A stretch of DNA of 64,000 nt from Shewanella baltica (lineage in GTDB: Bacteria > Pseudomonadota > Gammaproteobacteria > Enterobacterales > Shewanellaceae): positions 3,348,001 through 3,412,000 of the forward strand of contig NZ_UGYM01000002.1 in NCBI RefSeq assembly GCF_900456975.1. Reading direction: 5' to 3'. Below the pieces are notes generated by a model. That model saw only the letters and a list, made by a program, of their open reading frames with translations. It made no database searches and had not been told where the DNA came from. Made by a program: the position numbers and the translations under genes. Below, piece by piece: positions 1-8,767 of the stretch (positions are counted from its first letter, which is position 1; every line of letters begins with the position of its first letter).

Positions 1-254
1 TCGAGCATTTCGTAGCTAAGACTAAACATCTTATCTGCGTAGCGAAATACCAACTCACCTAACTCAGTGGCTTCCAGTGTCCGCCCTACTCGCTTGAATA
101 AACTGCCATTCAACCTGTCTTCTAGGGCACGAATTTGCCCAGTTATCGTTTGCGGCGTTAAACAGAGGGCTTCGGCCGCCTTAGCAACCGAGCCCTTTTT
201 CTTAATCATCCAAAAATAATACAGGTGGTTGTAATTCAAGTGCAGCATGCTCAT
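1..254 (-). CDS. nhaR: NhaR, LysR-type regulator of sodium/proton antiport (3' part beyond window)
   Basis: Only the first 84 or so residues are inside the window; the gene runs off at base 1. They form the winged helix-turn-helix of a LysR-type regulator. The N-terminus ([15 protein letters not shown]) and the stretch [13 protein letters not shown] closely match NhaR, the Na+-responsive activator of nhaA in E. coli. It lies 67 bases after a small exported protein that itself follows nhaA, so it is probably the last gene of an nhaA operon. The ATG at 254 was chosen; the ATG at 248 is equally possible. The effector-binding domain cannot be judged. Confidence 0.88.
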   Translation of the reverse strand, partial: MSMLHLNYNHLYYFWMIKKKGSVAKAAEALCLTPQTITGQIRALEDRLNGSLFKRVGRTLEATELGELVFRYADKMFSLSYEML

Positions 255-321
255 CCAGTGTGAATCGTCCCTCATACGCCCAAGGCGCAGAGGGATTATA
301 AACCTATTGTTTTAAATCAGT

Positions 322-708
322 TTATTGCAAACGCTGGCAATCAAGCAAGTTTGTGACTATGCCTTGTAATTGCTCCAAATCAGTCGCATTACCCAGACTT
401 ACCGCTTCAGTGACACCTGACACTAAAACATGACGTTCAGGGATACGTTCAGCGCAATAGGTCCGATTCGCCTCTTGGAAACGTTTACCGCCGCGATATT
501 TAAGCGCCCTTGATTCATAACCATTGGTTTCTAATCTCGCCCCTAAGGAATCAGATTTAAACATCAGAGCGCCATCGACTATCCCTTCAAGATAGCTTTG
601 GCAGGTCTTCGAGTTCGCATCCTGATTACAGGCCGATATTTGCGATGCCGTCGCGGTTGTCGATAGACATAAGAGTGTTGCCATTCCCATTAATTTCAAC
701 TTTATCAT
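322..708 (-). CDS. Small exported four-cysteine protein, possibly Rap1a/Tai-like
   Basis: This 128-residue protein starts with a Sec signal peptide (residues 1 to about 22, hydrophobic core ATLLCLSTTATA). The mature part has four cysteines (27, 36, 85, 124), enough for two disulfides in the periplasm. The stretch around C36 (CQSYLEGIVDG) resembles the Rap1a/Tai immunity fold family, but this is a weak resemblance read by eye and no function is claimed. Its ATG lies 2 bases after the nhaA stop codon, and its Shine-Dalgarno sequence AAGGAG overlaps the end of nhaA, so translation is likely coupled. Position between nhaA and nhaR suggests a role connected with sodium or pH stress; that is inference. 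Confidence 0.75.
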   Translation of the reverse strand: MIKLKLMGMATLLCLSTTATASQISACNQDANSKTCQSYLEGIVDGALMFKSDSLGARLETNGYESRALKYRGGKRFQEANRTYCAERIPERHVLVSGVTEAVSLGNATDLEQLQGIVTNLLDCQRLQ

Positions 709-710
709 AG

Positions 711-1880
711 TTATACTCCTTTATTAGGTAACACTTTTGATAACCAGAAATACCCGACTAGCGCCGCCATAATCGAACCGATTAAGGTTCCTAGGCGTGC
801 TAAGTCACCGTACATAGGGTCTGCATGTTCAAAGGCTAACGACGCAATAAACATAGACATAGTAAAACCAATACCGCACATGGCCGCGACTGGGGCAATT
901 TGCTTCCAACCTACGCCATCGGGTAACTGAGCGAGTTTAAGTTTCACCGCAATATAGCTAAACACCATCACACCAATGGGTTTACCTAACATCAGGCCCA
1001 GTGCAATACCGACAGGTACCGGAGAAATTAACGTCTCCAAATTCATATTGCCGACATAAACACCCGCATTGGCGAAAGCGAACACTGGCAGAATGAAGAA
1101 GGTGCTCCAAGGGTGCAAACTGTGCTCTAAGCCTTCTGAAGGTGAGCTGCCATCCTTTGCCCGTAATGGAATACAGAAAGCGATGATGACACCAGCCAGA
1201 GTCGCATGCACTCCAGACTTAAGTACGGCGACCCAAAGGATTAATCCTAAAATGCCATAGGGCAAAAGTGAGGTGACCCCTTTGCGGTTTAACCCAACCA
1301 AACCCGCAATCGCTAAACTGGCAATCACTAAACTGATGGTTGATAGGTCGGTGCTGTAGAACAGCGCGATAATCACTATGACACCTAAGTCATCAATAAT
1401 CGCTAAAGCAAGTAAGAAGACTTTCAGTGAAACGGGAACGCGGCTCCCAAGCAGCGCCATAATACCTAAAGCAAACGCAATATCCGTCGCGGCAGGAATC
1501 GCCCAGCCCGCTTGTGTGACCGGATCGCCATAGTTAAACAGTAAGTACACCCCAGCAGGGACTAACATGCCGCCAATGGCCGCAAAGGTAGGCAGAGAGG
1601 CTTGAGCGACACTCGATAAGGCGCCTTCGAGTAACTCACGTTTAACTTCTAAACCAATAAGCAAAAAGAATACGGCCATCAGGCCATCGTTGATCCACAG
1701 AATTAACGGCTTATGAATATCGAGCTCGCCAATTTTAACTTGTACGTCAGTACCTAAAAAGCCTTGATAAAGTCCAGATAAAGGGGAATTGGCCATCAGC
1801 ATAGCTAAGGCAACAGCAACCAATAATAGGATACCGCCAGCCGATTCTTGGCTCAGAAAATTTCTAATTGCTTTTTCCAT
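711..1880 (-). CDS. nhaA: Na+/H+ antiporter NhaA
   Basis: Inner-membrane antiporter that expels Na+ or Li+ in exchange for protons, important at high salt and alkaline pH. The 389 residues match the usual length and about 12 membrane segments can be read. Residues known to matter in E. coli NhaA fall at the same numbers: D133 ([13 protein letters not shown]), D163-D164 (AIIDDLGVI), H225 ([10 protein letters not shown]) and K300 (LGKPIGV). The start is supported by AGGAG six bases upstream of the ATG. It heads a minus-strand run nhaA, exported protein, nhaR. The leader carries a nested hairpin at 1947-1988 that may be regulatory. Confidence 0.97.
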   Translation of the reverse strand: MEKAIRNFLSQESAGGILLLVAVALAMLMANSPLSGLYQGFLGTDVQVKIGELDIHKPLILWINDGLMAVFFLLIGLEVKRELLEGALSSVAQASLPTFAAIGGMLVPAGVYLLFNYGDPVTQAGWAIPAATDIAFALGIMALLGSRVPVSLKVFLLALAIIDDLGVIVIIALFYSTDLSTISLVIASLAIAGLVGLNRKGVTSLLPYGILGLILWVAVLKSGVHATLAGVIIAFCIPLRAKDGSSPSEGLEHSLHPWSTFFILPVFAFANAGVYVGNMNLETLISPVPVGIALGLMLGKPIGVMVFSYIAVKLKLAQLPDGVGWKQIAPVAAMCGIGFTMSMFIASLAFEHADPMYGDLARLGTLIGSIMAALVGYFWLSKVLPNKGV

Positions 1881-1946
1881 CGTGCACTCCTAAAAATCAT
1901 AATGAATTGAGTGTAGACGAATTGTAACAACAAATATAATCGTAAG

Positions 1947-1988
1947 TTTCGACCTAACACCTCGGTTATTCCGAGGTATTGGTCGAAA
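1947..1988 (-). promoter_or_regulatory. Nested inverted repeat in the nhaA 5' region
   Basis: Outer arms TTTCGACC (1947-1954) and GGTCGAAA (1981-1988) enclose inner arms ACCTCGG (1959-1965) and CCGAGGT (1971-1977) around loop TTATT. All arms are perfect. As RNA from the minus strand this is a two-part stem with an internal loop, lying 67-108 bases upstream of the nhaA ATG and just past the thyA stop. No run of T follows the stem on the minus strand, so it is not a plain intrinsic terminator. It could be an RNA switch, an intercistronic hairpin or a DNA operator. Confidence 0.5.
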
Positions 1989-1997
1989 AAATGCACA

Positions 1998-2792
1998 TTA
2001 CACGGCGACAGGTGCTTTGATATGGGGATGTGGAGCGTAGTTTGTTAGCTCGAAATCGTCGAATTGATAATCAAAAATTGATTCAGGTCTACGTAAAATC
2101 GTCATGGTTGGCAATGGCATTGGCTCACGACTTAACTGCAATGCCGTTTGTTCCATATGGTTTGAATATAAATGGGTATCGCCCCCCGTCCACACGAAAT
2201 CACCTAAGGCCAAGTCACATTGCTGGGCCACCATCATAGTTAACAAAGCATAACTGGCGATGTTAAATGGCAAACCTAGAAACACATCACAGCTGCGCTG
2301 ATACAGCTGACAAGATAATTTGCCATCAGCCACATAGAACTGGAAAAACGCGTGGCATGGCGCCAAGGCCATTTTATCCAGCTCGCCCACGTTCCACGCA
2401 GAAACGATAAGGCGGCGAGAATCAGGCTGAGATTTTATCTGGGCAATAACTTGTGAAATCTGATCGATAGCATCGCCACTCTGGGTTGGCCAGCTACGCC
2501 ACTGGGCACCATAAACCGGTCCTAAATCGCCATTGTCATCGGCCCATTCATCCCAAATACTGACCTTGTTTTCGCGTAAATAGGCAACGTTAGTTTCACC
2601 CTTCAGGAACCACAGCAATTCGTGGATGATAGAGCGCATGTGGCATTTCTTGGTGCTTACCAAAGGAAAACCTTTGCTCAAATCGAAGCGCATTTGATAG
2701 CCAAATACTGAGCGAGTCCCCGTACCTGTGCGATCCGATTTATCCACACCTTCGGCTAAGATGTGCTTCATTAAGTCTAAATACTGTTTCAT
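1998..2792 (-). CDS. thyA: Thymidylate synthase
   Basis: Cytoplasmic enzyme that methylates dUMP to dTMP using 5,10-methylenetetrahydrofolate. The 264 residues equal the E. coli length and the catalytic cysteine is at the same position, C146, within [12 protein letters not shown]. The phosphate-binding arginine stretch [10 protein letters not shown] (about 125-134) and the folate-binding C-terminus ending in APVAV are present. The ATG overlaps the lgt stop codon by four bases (ATGA), so the two genes are translationally coupled, as in the enterobacterial lgt-thyA pair. Confidence 0.98.
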   Translation of the reverse strand: MKQYLDLMKHILAEGVDKSDRTGTGTRSVFGYQMRFDLSKGFPLVSTKKCHMRSIIHELLWFLKGETNVAYLRENKVSIWDEWADDNGDLGPVYGAQWRSWPTQSGDAIDQISQVIAQIKSQPDSRRLIVSAWNVGELDKMALAPCHAFFQFYVADGKLSCQLYQRSCDVFLGLPFNIASYALLTMMVAQQCDLALGDFVWTGGDTHLYSNHMEQTALQLSREPMPLPTMTILRRPESIFDYQFDDFELTNYAPHPHIKAPVAV

Positions 2793-3598
2793 TGCTGCTT
2801 ACCTTGCTTACGAAAAATCAAGTACAAACCGATTAACACCATAGGGATAGACAGTATCTGACCCATGGTCATCAATCCCCAGTAGAGTCCCAACTGTGCA
2901 TCGGGTTGTCTCACCGTTTCAACCATAATACGGAAAATACCGTAACCGACTAAGAACATACCAGAGACGGCACCGACTTTATCGGTACGTTTACTAAACC
3001 AGTAAAGTAATAGGAATAGCGCCACACCTTCAAGTGCAAATTGGTACAACTGAGAAGGATGACGCGGATCGGGGCCTCCTGTTGGAAACACCATGCCCCA
3101 TGGCACGTCTGTGGTTCGGCCCCAGAGTTCACCATTAATAAAGTTACCAATACGCCCTGCGCCTAGACCGATAGGCACCACAGGTGCCACCATATCGGCG
3201 ACCGCAAAGAAGGTGCGCTTTTGTTTCCAGGCGATATAAATCATCGCCGCAATTACGCCCATCAAACCGCCGTGGAAGGACATGCCGCCTTCGGAGATTT
3301 TAAACAAATACATAGGGCTGGCGAGGAAATAATCGAAATGATAAAAAAGCACATAACCGACACGCCCGCCCAATATCACCCCAAGAAAACCATAAAAGAG
3401 TAAATCTGAAACTTGCTCCCGCGACCATACTCCCTTTGAGCGGTCGGCTTGTCGATTCAGCAACCACATTGCCGCGACAAATCCGACTAAATAGGTAAAA
3501 CCATACCAACGCAGCGCAGGTTCAAAGCTTTGTCCAAACAGATTAAACGGTCCAAATGATACGATCACGGGATCGATATTGGGGAAACTCAACGCCAT
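2789..3598 (-). CDS. lgt: Prolipoprotein diacylglyceryl transferase
   Basis: Inner-membrane enzyme that moves diacylglycerol from phosphatidylglycerol to the lipobox cysteine of prolipoproteins, the first step of lipoprotein maturation. The 269 residues show seven or so membrane segments, the motif GGMSFHGGL (about 104-112, with the conserved histidine H109) and the Lgt signature [14 protein letters not shown] (148-161). It overlaps thyA by four bases and lies 42 bases after the TauE-type gene. Substrates made in this same window include the Lpp-type protein, the GH3 lipoprotein and the TonB_C lipoprotein. Confidence 0.97.
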   Translation of the reverse strand: MALSFPNIDPVIVSFGPFNLFGQSFEPALRWYGFTYLVGFVAAMWLLNRQADRSKGVWSREQVSDLLFYGFLGVILGGRVGYVLFYHFDYFLASPMYLFKISEGGMSFHGGLMGVIAAMIYIAWKQKRTFFAVADMVAPVVPIGLGAGRIGNFINGELWGRTTDVPWGMVFPTGGPDPRHPSQLYQFALEGVALFLLLYWFSKRTDKVGAVSGMFLVGYGIFRIMVETVRQPDAQLGLYWGLMTMGQILSIPMVLIGLYLIFRKQGKQQ

Positions 3599-3640
3599 AA
3601 CACATCCATTAGCAGCCTCAAACAGAGGTAAACATAAAAA

Positions 3641-4441
3641 CTAGGTCAGAATTAACTTAAGGCCGACACACAGAAGTAACAGTGCAAATATCTTTTTAAG
3701 TACCGATGTTGGCCAAGTGCTCGCCGCTTTTACGCCCACAGGCGCCATCAAGACAGAAGTGATCACTAAACCAAACAAGGCGGGTAAATAGATAAAACCT
3801 AAGGTGCCATAGGGTAACTCGGGCGCATTAAAGCCCGCGATGATATAACCTAAACTGCCCGAGAGGGAGATCAACAAACCCGTCGCCGCCGAAAACCCAA
3901 CGGCGTAACGCATCTGCAGACCAAAGAAGGTTAAAAACGGCACTAACAATACCCCGCCGCCGATGCCCATCAATCCTGCGATCATCGCAACTAACGCGGC
4001 CACAACAAATAATATCGGCGCGCTGGGTAGCTCACGATTCGATTCAGCTTTAAAGGGATAAGCCATCTGAATCGACATCAACACCACAAATATCGCAAAG
4101 CCCTGCTGCAAAGCGGCAGCGGAGATACGTTCGGCAATAAAACCTGAGGTTAATGCCCCAAGAATAATCCCAGGCAACATCGTCTTGAATAAATCCCAAG
4201 GAATATTTCCACGCTTATGGTGCGCTCGCGTCGATGAGATAGAAGTGAGAATAATGGCCGCCAGCGAAGTGGCAATCGCAATATGGGGTAACTGAGCAGA
4301 ACTAATACCGACCGAGGGCAGAATATAGAGCAGTGCAGGCACTACAATTAAGCCGCCACCGATACCTAATAACCCTGCCATAAAGCCGACAAATGCGCCT
4401 AATGCTAAGCAAATAAAAAACACCGACAACAAACTATCCAC
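3641..4441 (-). CDS. TauE/SafE-family (DUF81) membrane transporter
   Basis: A 266-residue polytopic membrane protein with about eight segments in two related halves. Each half opens with a glycine-rich loop: FVGFMAGLLGIGGGLIVVPALL (about 18-39) and AMIAGLMGIGGGVLLVPFL (about 151-169). This pair is typical of the TauE/SafE family, whose members export sulfite, sulfoacetate or other anions; the substrate cannot be told from sequence. It lies between ptsP and lgt on the same strand, in a place often filled by this gene in Shewanella-like genomes. No residue looks out of place. Confidence 0.85.
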   Translation of the reverse strand: MDSLLSVFFICLALGAFVGFMAGLLGIGGGLIVVPALLYILPSVGISSAQLPHIAIATSLAAIILTSISSTRAHHKRGNIPWDLFKTMLPGIILGALTSGFIAERISAAALQQGFAIFVVLMSIQMAYPFKAESNRELPSAPILFVVAALVAMIAGLMGIGGGVLLVPFLTFFGLQMRYAVGFSAATGLLISLSGSLGYIIAGFNAPELPYGTLGFIYLPALFGLVITSVLMAPVGVKAASTWPTSVLKKIFALLLLCVGLKLILT

Positions 4442-4500
4442 ACGAGTACCTACAGCGTGATAAATTGAGGGCCTTAGCTTAAAGCAAAAGACGACATTAG

Positions 4501-6744
4501 TTAATTAAGAATTGTTGAGAGACCTTGCTGGTTCAAATATTCTTTAACCAGTTCGCGCACTTGGAAGCCATTTGATAGGCTCAAGGCTTTAGCGAGCAAT
4601 TGATCCAAATCGGCTCGCGCGACACGGCGCAAGAGATAATTGATCCGCGCTAAACTACCTTGATTCATACTCAATTGATCGTATCCCATGGCCACCAACA
4701 AAATGGCGCCCATAGGCTCGCCCGCTAACTCGCCACAAATACTGATATCGAGCTTATGATATCGACAGTCTAAGTGAGCCTGATGCAAAGCCCGCAGTAT
4801 TCCCGGATGATAACTGTCGAATAATGAGCTTACTCGCGGATTGTTACGGTCAACCGCAAGCAAATACTGGGTTAAGTCATTACTGCCAACGGAGACAAAA
4901 TCCACCCGTTTTGCCACATCATCCAATTGATACAACATCGCCGGCACTTCGAGCATAATGCCGATGCGTGGCATCACTATGCTGCTGTTTACATCGTTTT
5001 TAAGTTCGACATAGGCTTGCTGCAGATATTCTAAGGATTGATCGATTTCATCTAAGTTACTGACCATGGGCAGTAAAATACTTAATTGCTTACCATCTCC
5101 ACCCGCCTGTAACATGGCCCGTAACTGCACCAAAAATAGCTCAGGATGATCCAGCGACAAACGGATCCCGCGCCAACCGAGGAAAGGATTGTCTTCTTTA
5201 ATTGGGAAATACGGCAAAGGTTTATCACCACCAACATCCAAAGTGCGCATCACCACAGGTCGACCAGACGCCGCCGACAAGACCTGTTGATACACTTTCA
5301 CTTGCTCAGATTCACTTGGGAAACGTTGTTGCAGCATAAAAGGGATTTCGGTGCGATACAGCCCAATACCGTCGGCACCTTCGGCAATTTCAGAAGCCAC
5401 GCCGCTGAGTAATCCCGCATTTAAATACAAACGAATACGTGAGCCATCTAAGGTAACAGAAGGCAGTGCTAATTCTTGAGCATACTGGCGTTGCAGCGCT
5501 TTTTGCGCCGAAATTAAGCTGCGATACTCACCAACAATCGCCGGTGATGGCGACACCAATAGCTGGCCACGGCTCGCGTTCACCACTAAGAGTTTCTGGT
5601 CAATATTGGCGGATAATAGTTGTTCTACACCGGTAATGGCCGGCACACCTAAGGCGCGGGCTAAAATAGCGGCATGGGAGTTTACGCCGCCAAGCTCAGT
5701 GACAATCCCCGCGAGTTTCTGCCTTGGGAACTCAGCCAGCATAGTCGCATCGGCTTCGCGGGTAATTAAAATTACAGGTTTATCGGGTTCAAGCTCTAAA
5801 CGCTCTGGCTCAATCAGCTGGCGCAATACCTTTTGGCCTAAGTCGCGGATATCGCTTGCCCGCTCCTTAAGATAAGGATCTTCCATCTCCAAAAATTGCT
5901 GAATATAACGCAAGGACACTCGGCTTACCGCCGATTCAGCGGCCCAACCTAATTGCACCTCACGGGCATACTCGCCGCCTAAACTGGCGTCATCAAGTAA
6001 TAACTGTAATGCATTGAAAATAGAGACGACTTCGTCATCTTGCTCGCGATCAAACCGCTGAGATAAAGCACCAATCGCTTCTTTACAACGCACCATAGCC
6101 GTCGTTAAGCGGCTGGACTCATAGGTAATGTCGTCAGAGCGCACGTCGGGCTGCTCAAGGGGAATTTCTCCACCGAGCACAAAGGCATACGCAATGGCGA
6201 TACCGTTTGACGCCGACGTACCTTGAAATAGAATTTGTTGATGATGGGAACTGACTTGGGCTTTTTGTTTTAAGCCGCGCACCGCCATTGCTAACTGGGC
6301 AGCGAGTGTCATCAGGAACGCTTCTTCGCCCTCACTGAATTGGCGCGCACTCGCCTGCTGTACCACTATCACCCCGACCACGGCTTTCTGGTAGATGATA
6401 GGTACAGCTAAAAAGGCGCGGTATTCTTCTTCGGCGACTTCAGGGAAAAGTTTGAATCTGGGATGAAGCCGCGCATCCGCTAAGTTAACGGCCTCTTCTC
6501 GCTGGGCAGCGAGTCCAACTAAACCTTCGGTCAGCGGCATACGTACCCGACCAACGGCGCTTTTTTCAAGACCGTCGGTTGCAGATAACACCAGTTCTTG
6601 CTCTTCTAGGATATAGATGGAGCAACATTGGGTTTCCATCGCCGCTTTAGTCGATGAGACTAAGACTTCTAATGCGGTTTCCAAACTGTGGGCAGATGCC
6701 ACAGCCTGAGTAATATCCCTAAGCGTATTTAACACTGTTTTCAA
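4501..6744 (-). CDS. ptsP: PtsP, enzyme I of the nitrogen phosphotransferase system
   Basis: Cytoplasmic phosphotransferase that takes phosphate from PEP and passes it to NPr, the start of the nitrogen PTS that signals carbon/nitrogen balance. The 747 residues contain an N-terminal GAF domain (about 15-160), the PEP-utiliser N domain (about 170-300), the phospho-histidine loop GGVNSHAAILARALG with H357, and the C-terminal PEP-binding barrel with MRTLDVGGDKP, GWRGIR and SICGELAGEP. The GAF domain separates it from sugar-type enzyme I (PtsI). It begins 14 bases after rppH, the same order as in E. coli, so the two are likely cotranscribed. Confidence 0.96.
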   Translation of the reverse strand: MKTVLNTLRDITQAVASAHSLETALEVLVSSTKAAMETQCCSIYILEEQELVLSATDGLEKSAVGRVRMPLTEGLVGLAAQREEAVNLADARLHPRFKLFPEVAEEEYRAFLAVPIIYQKAVVGVIVVQQASARQFSEGEEAFLMTLAAQLAMAVRGLKQKAQVSSHHQQILFQGTSASNGIAIAYAFVLGGEIPLEQPDVRSDDITYESSRLTTAMVRCKEAIGALSQRFDREQDDEVVSIFNALQLLLDDASLGGEYAREVQLGWAAESAVSRVSLRYIQQFLEMEDPYLKERASDIRDLGQKVLRQLIEPERLELEPDKPVILITREADATMLAEFPRQKLAGIVTELGGVNSHAAILARALGVPAITGVEQLLSANIDQKLLVVNASRGQLLVSPSPAIVGEYRSLISAQKALQRQYAQELALPSVTLDGSRIRLYLNAGLLSGVASEIAEGADGIGLYRTEIPFMLQQRFPSESEQVKVYQQVLSAASGRPVVMRTLDVGGDKPLPYFPIKEDNPFLGWRGIRLSLDHPELFLVQLRAMLQAGGDGKQLSILLPMVSNLDEIDQSLEYLQQAYVELKNDVNSSIVMPRIGIMLEVPAMLYQLDDVAKRVDFVSVGSNDLTQYLLAVDRNNPRVSSLFDSYHPGILRALHQAHLDCRYHKLDISICGELAGEPMGAILLVAMGYDQLSMNQGSLARINYLLRRVARADLDQLLAKALSLSNGFQVRELVKEYLNQQGLSTILN

Positions 6745-6758
6745 TCCTCTTTTGAAAA

Positions 6759-7283
6759 TCAGCCCGTTGTTTTTTGTCTTCCCCGTTTCCTAGGTATTTC
6801 TAGGGTCTGGAATGACAATGCCGTTACCGCAAACTCTTTCATCACCTTACGATAAACATCACGCTTAAATGACACGACTTGCCGCACAGGATACCAATAA
6901 CTTACCCAGCGCCAATCGTCAAATTCAGGATGCCCAGAGGAACTTAAATTAATCGCACTATCTTGGCTTTTCAGTTGTAACAGAAACCACTTTTGTTTTT
7001 GCCCTATACACACAGGTTTACTGTCTTGTCTGACTAAACGCTTTGGCAAACGATAGCGTAACCAAGAACGGGTCGAGGTTAGGATATGCACGTGTTCGGG
7101 TCTTAGGCCCACTTCTTCATATAGCTCACGGTACATTGCCTCTTCTGCTGTCTCGCCATCATCGACACCACCTTGAGGAAATTGCCATGAGTGTTGACCG
7201 AAGCGTCTGGCCCACATGACTTGGCCATATCTGTTACAAATTATAATGCCCACATTTGCGCGAAAGCCGTCGCTATCAATCAC
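6759..7283 (-). CDS. rppH: RNA pyrophosphohydrolase RppH
   Basis: Nudix hydrolase that removes pyrophosphate from the 5' end of transcripts, which opens them to RNase E decay. The Nudix box is complete at G38 to L60 ([22 protein letters not shown]), with metal-binding E53, E56 and E57. The N-terminus [17 protein letters not shown] matches the family, and 174 residues is the usual length. The C-terminal tail is basic (PRKRGRQKT), plausible for RNA contact. It heads the rppH-ptsP run; its promoter must lie in the AT-rich spacer 7284-7973. Confidence 0.96.
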   Translation of the reverse strand: MIDSDGFRANVGIIICNRYGQVMWARRFGQHSWQFPQGGVDDGETAEEAMYRELYEEVGLRPEHVHILTSTRSWLRYRLPKRLVRQDSKPVCIGQKQKWFLLQLKSQDSAINLSSSGHPEFDDWRWVSYWYPVRQVVSFKRDVYRKVMKEFAVTALSFQTLEIPRKRGRQKTTG

Positions 7284-7973
7284 ATGGACTCCAAATCACA
7301 TTAAATTTTAATAAACTGATTGTTTCATAAAGCTAGTCTCTCAGCAAACCTCTATTTCACCCTAGGTCTTGGATAAAATCACACTTAAAAGACATTTATC
7401 AACAAAGCTAGGGGATAAAATGCGGGGATATCCACATTTTCTGTGGATATCTCTGTTTGAAACTCAGGTAAACTTGTTATAACGCTCAAAAAACATCTAT
7501 TTAGCGCCATTTGATTAATTTAGAGTTAAAACTTTATCTAAAACAAATTCAATAACTTGAATGATAACTATAATTTATTAATGGCAAAAAAAGCAATAAA
7601 GCTCATTATTTAACCAGTCAGAGCTATTTCTATGGTTCTCACGATATTACTCAACTTTATACACAAATAGTGTCCACAACTGTCCACAAAAGCCAGAATA
7701 AATGCCCTTTATTCGCATTGACTTGGGGTTTTTATTAGGTTAAGGGACGCATTTTACTGAGTTATCCATAATATCTGTGGATAAGTATGTGGGGAACGCA
7801 AGGGAAAGCAGAGAGTAACTTTGAACACTTTTTTGCAAAACGGGGGGTAACTCGGATATGAAATTTAAAATCAGATACTTAGAATAAAAACATTCGGTAC
7901 AAGTTTACTCAAATTGCGGAGTTCATTTTTTAACCACCATTGCTAAGCGGTTATTTTTAAGTAAAATCCAGCC
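7284..7973. promoter_or_regulatory. Divergent AT-rich spacer between rppH and mutH with DnaA-box-like 9-mers
   Basis: These 690 bases hold no believable gene. Several copies resemble the DnaA box TTATCCACA. A perfect copy lies on the minus strand at 7776-7784. One-mismatch copies are at 7396-7404 (TTATCAACA), 7428-7436 (ATATCCACA), 7442-7450 (minus strand, ATATCCACA) and 7762-7770 (TTATCCATA). The pair at 7427-7451 forms a perfect 10-base inverted repeat (GATATCCACA, five-base spacer), and the pair at 7762-7784 is also head to head. Two tandem TGTCCACAA copies lie at 7671-7689. Promoters for rppH and mutH must be here but none is clear. Whether DnaA binds is inference. Confidence 0.45.
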
Positions 7974-8645
7974 ATGAATCGAATTATTCCCCCCGAAAAT
8001 CTCCCTGAGCTACTCGAACGCGCCCATATGATGGCTGGCGTGAGTTTGGCGCAAATTGCCGCCCAAAGAGGCCTAAGTGTCCCCAAGGATCTTAAGCGTG
8101 ATAAAGGCTGGGTCGGCCAATTAATCGAAATGGAACTGGGCGCGACGGCGGGGTCGAAACCCGAGCAAGATTTTCTGCACTTAGGTGTTGAGCTTAAAAC
8201 TATCCCCATCGATTCACAGGGACGACCATTGGAGACCACTTATGTTTGCGTGGCGCCGCTGTCGAATATCCAAGGGTTAACCTGGCAAAATAGCTTAGTC
8301 TGCCATAAGTTACAGCGCGTCCTTTGGGTACCAGTAGAAGGTGAGCGGCATATTCCTGTGGGAGAGCGCCGTATTGGCACCCCGATATTGTGGGAGCCTG
8401 ATCCACAGGAGTTGCAATTGCTGCAACAGGATTGGGAAGAGATCATGGAGCTTATCGCCCTCGGCAAAGTCGAAAAACTCACCGCACGCCACGGCGAAGT
8501 ACTGCAATTACGTCCCAAAGCCGCCAACAGTAAAGCATTAACGCAAAGCATTGCCGAAGATGGCAGCCTCAAAATGACCAACCCTAGGGGCTTTTATTTA
8601 AAGACCAGTTTCACCGCCATGATACTTAATAAGGTTTTTGGTTAA
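7974..8645 (+). CDS. mutH: DNA mismatch repair endonuclease MutH
   Basis: Nicks the unmethylated strand at hemimethylated GATC sites when activated by MutS and MutL. The 223 residues match the family, and the catalytic triad of the Sau3AI/MutH fold can be read as D66, E73 and K75 ([13 protein letters not shown]), with E56 upstream. Its presence implies Dam methylation and methyl-directed repair, normal for this group. No convincing Shine-Dalgarno sequence precedes the ATG (GTAAAATCCAGCC), so translation may be weak, in keeping with a low-abundance enzyme. Divergent from rppH. Confidence 0.96.
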   Translation: MNRIIPPENLPELLERAHMMAGVSLAQIAAQRGLSVPKDLKRDKGWVGQLIEMELGATAGSKPEQDFLHLGVELKTIPIDSQGRPLETTYVCVAPLSNIQGLTWQNSLVCHKLQRVLWVPVEGERHIPVGERRIGTPILWEPDPQELQLLQQDWEEIMELIALGKVEKLTARHGEVLQLRPKAANSKALTQSIAEDGSLKMTNPRGFYLKTSFTAMILNKVFG

Positions 8646-8669
8646 TATTTAGTGACGATATAGACTTAG

Positions 8670-8685
8670 ATTGATCCAGATCACA
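8670..8685 (+). promoter_or_regulatory. CRP-like site upstream of cyaC
   Basis: The 16-mer ATTGATCCAGATCACA matches the E. coli CRP consensus TGTGATCTAGATCACA at 13 of 16 positions, with the right half complete. It lies in the 122-base gap between mutH and cyaC, centred about 90 bases before the GTG start. A TATAAA at 8716-8721 could be the -10 element, which puts the site about 50 bases before a start of transcription. That is not one of the classical CRP positions, so the direction of control is open. Confidence 0.5.
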
Positions 8686-8767
8686 AATTTCACTGGCACT
8701 AAGGTGACTCTTTTCTATAAACTACGGCATTCTGAAATCACAGCCGTATTCGGATACCCATCACGCA

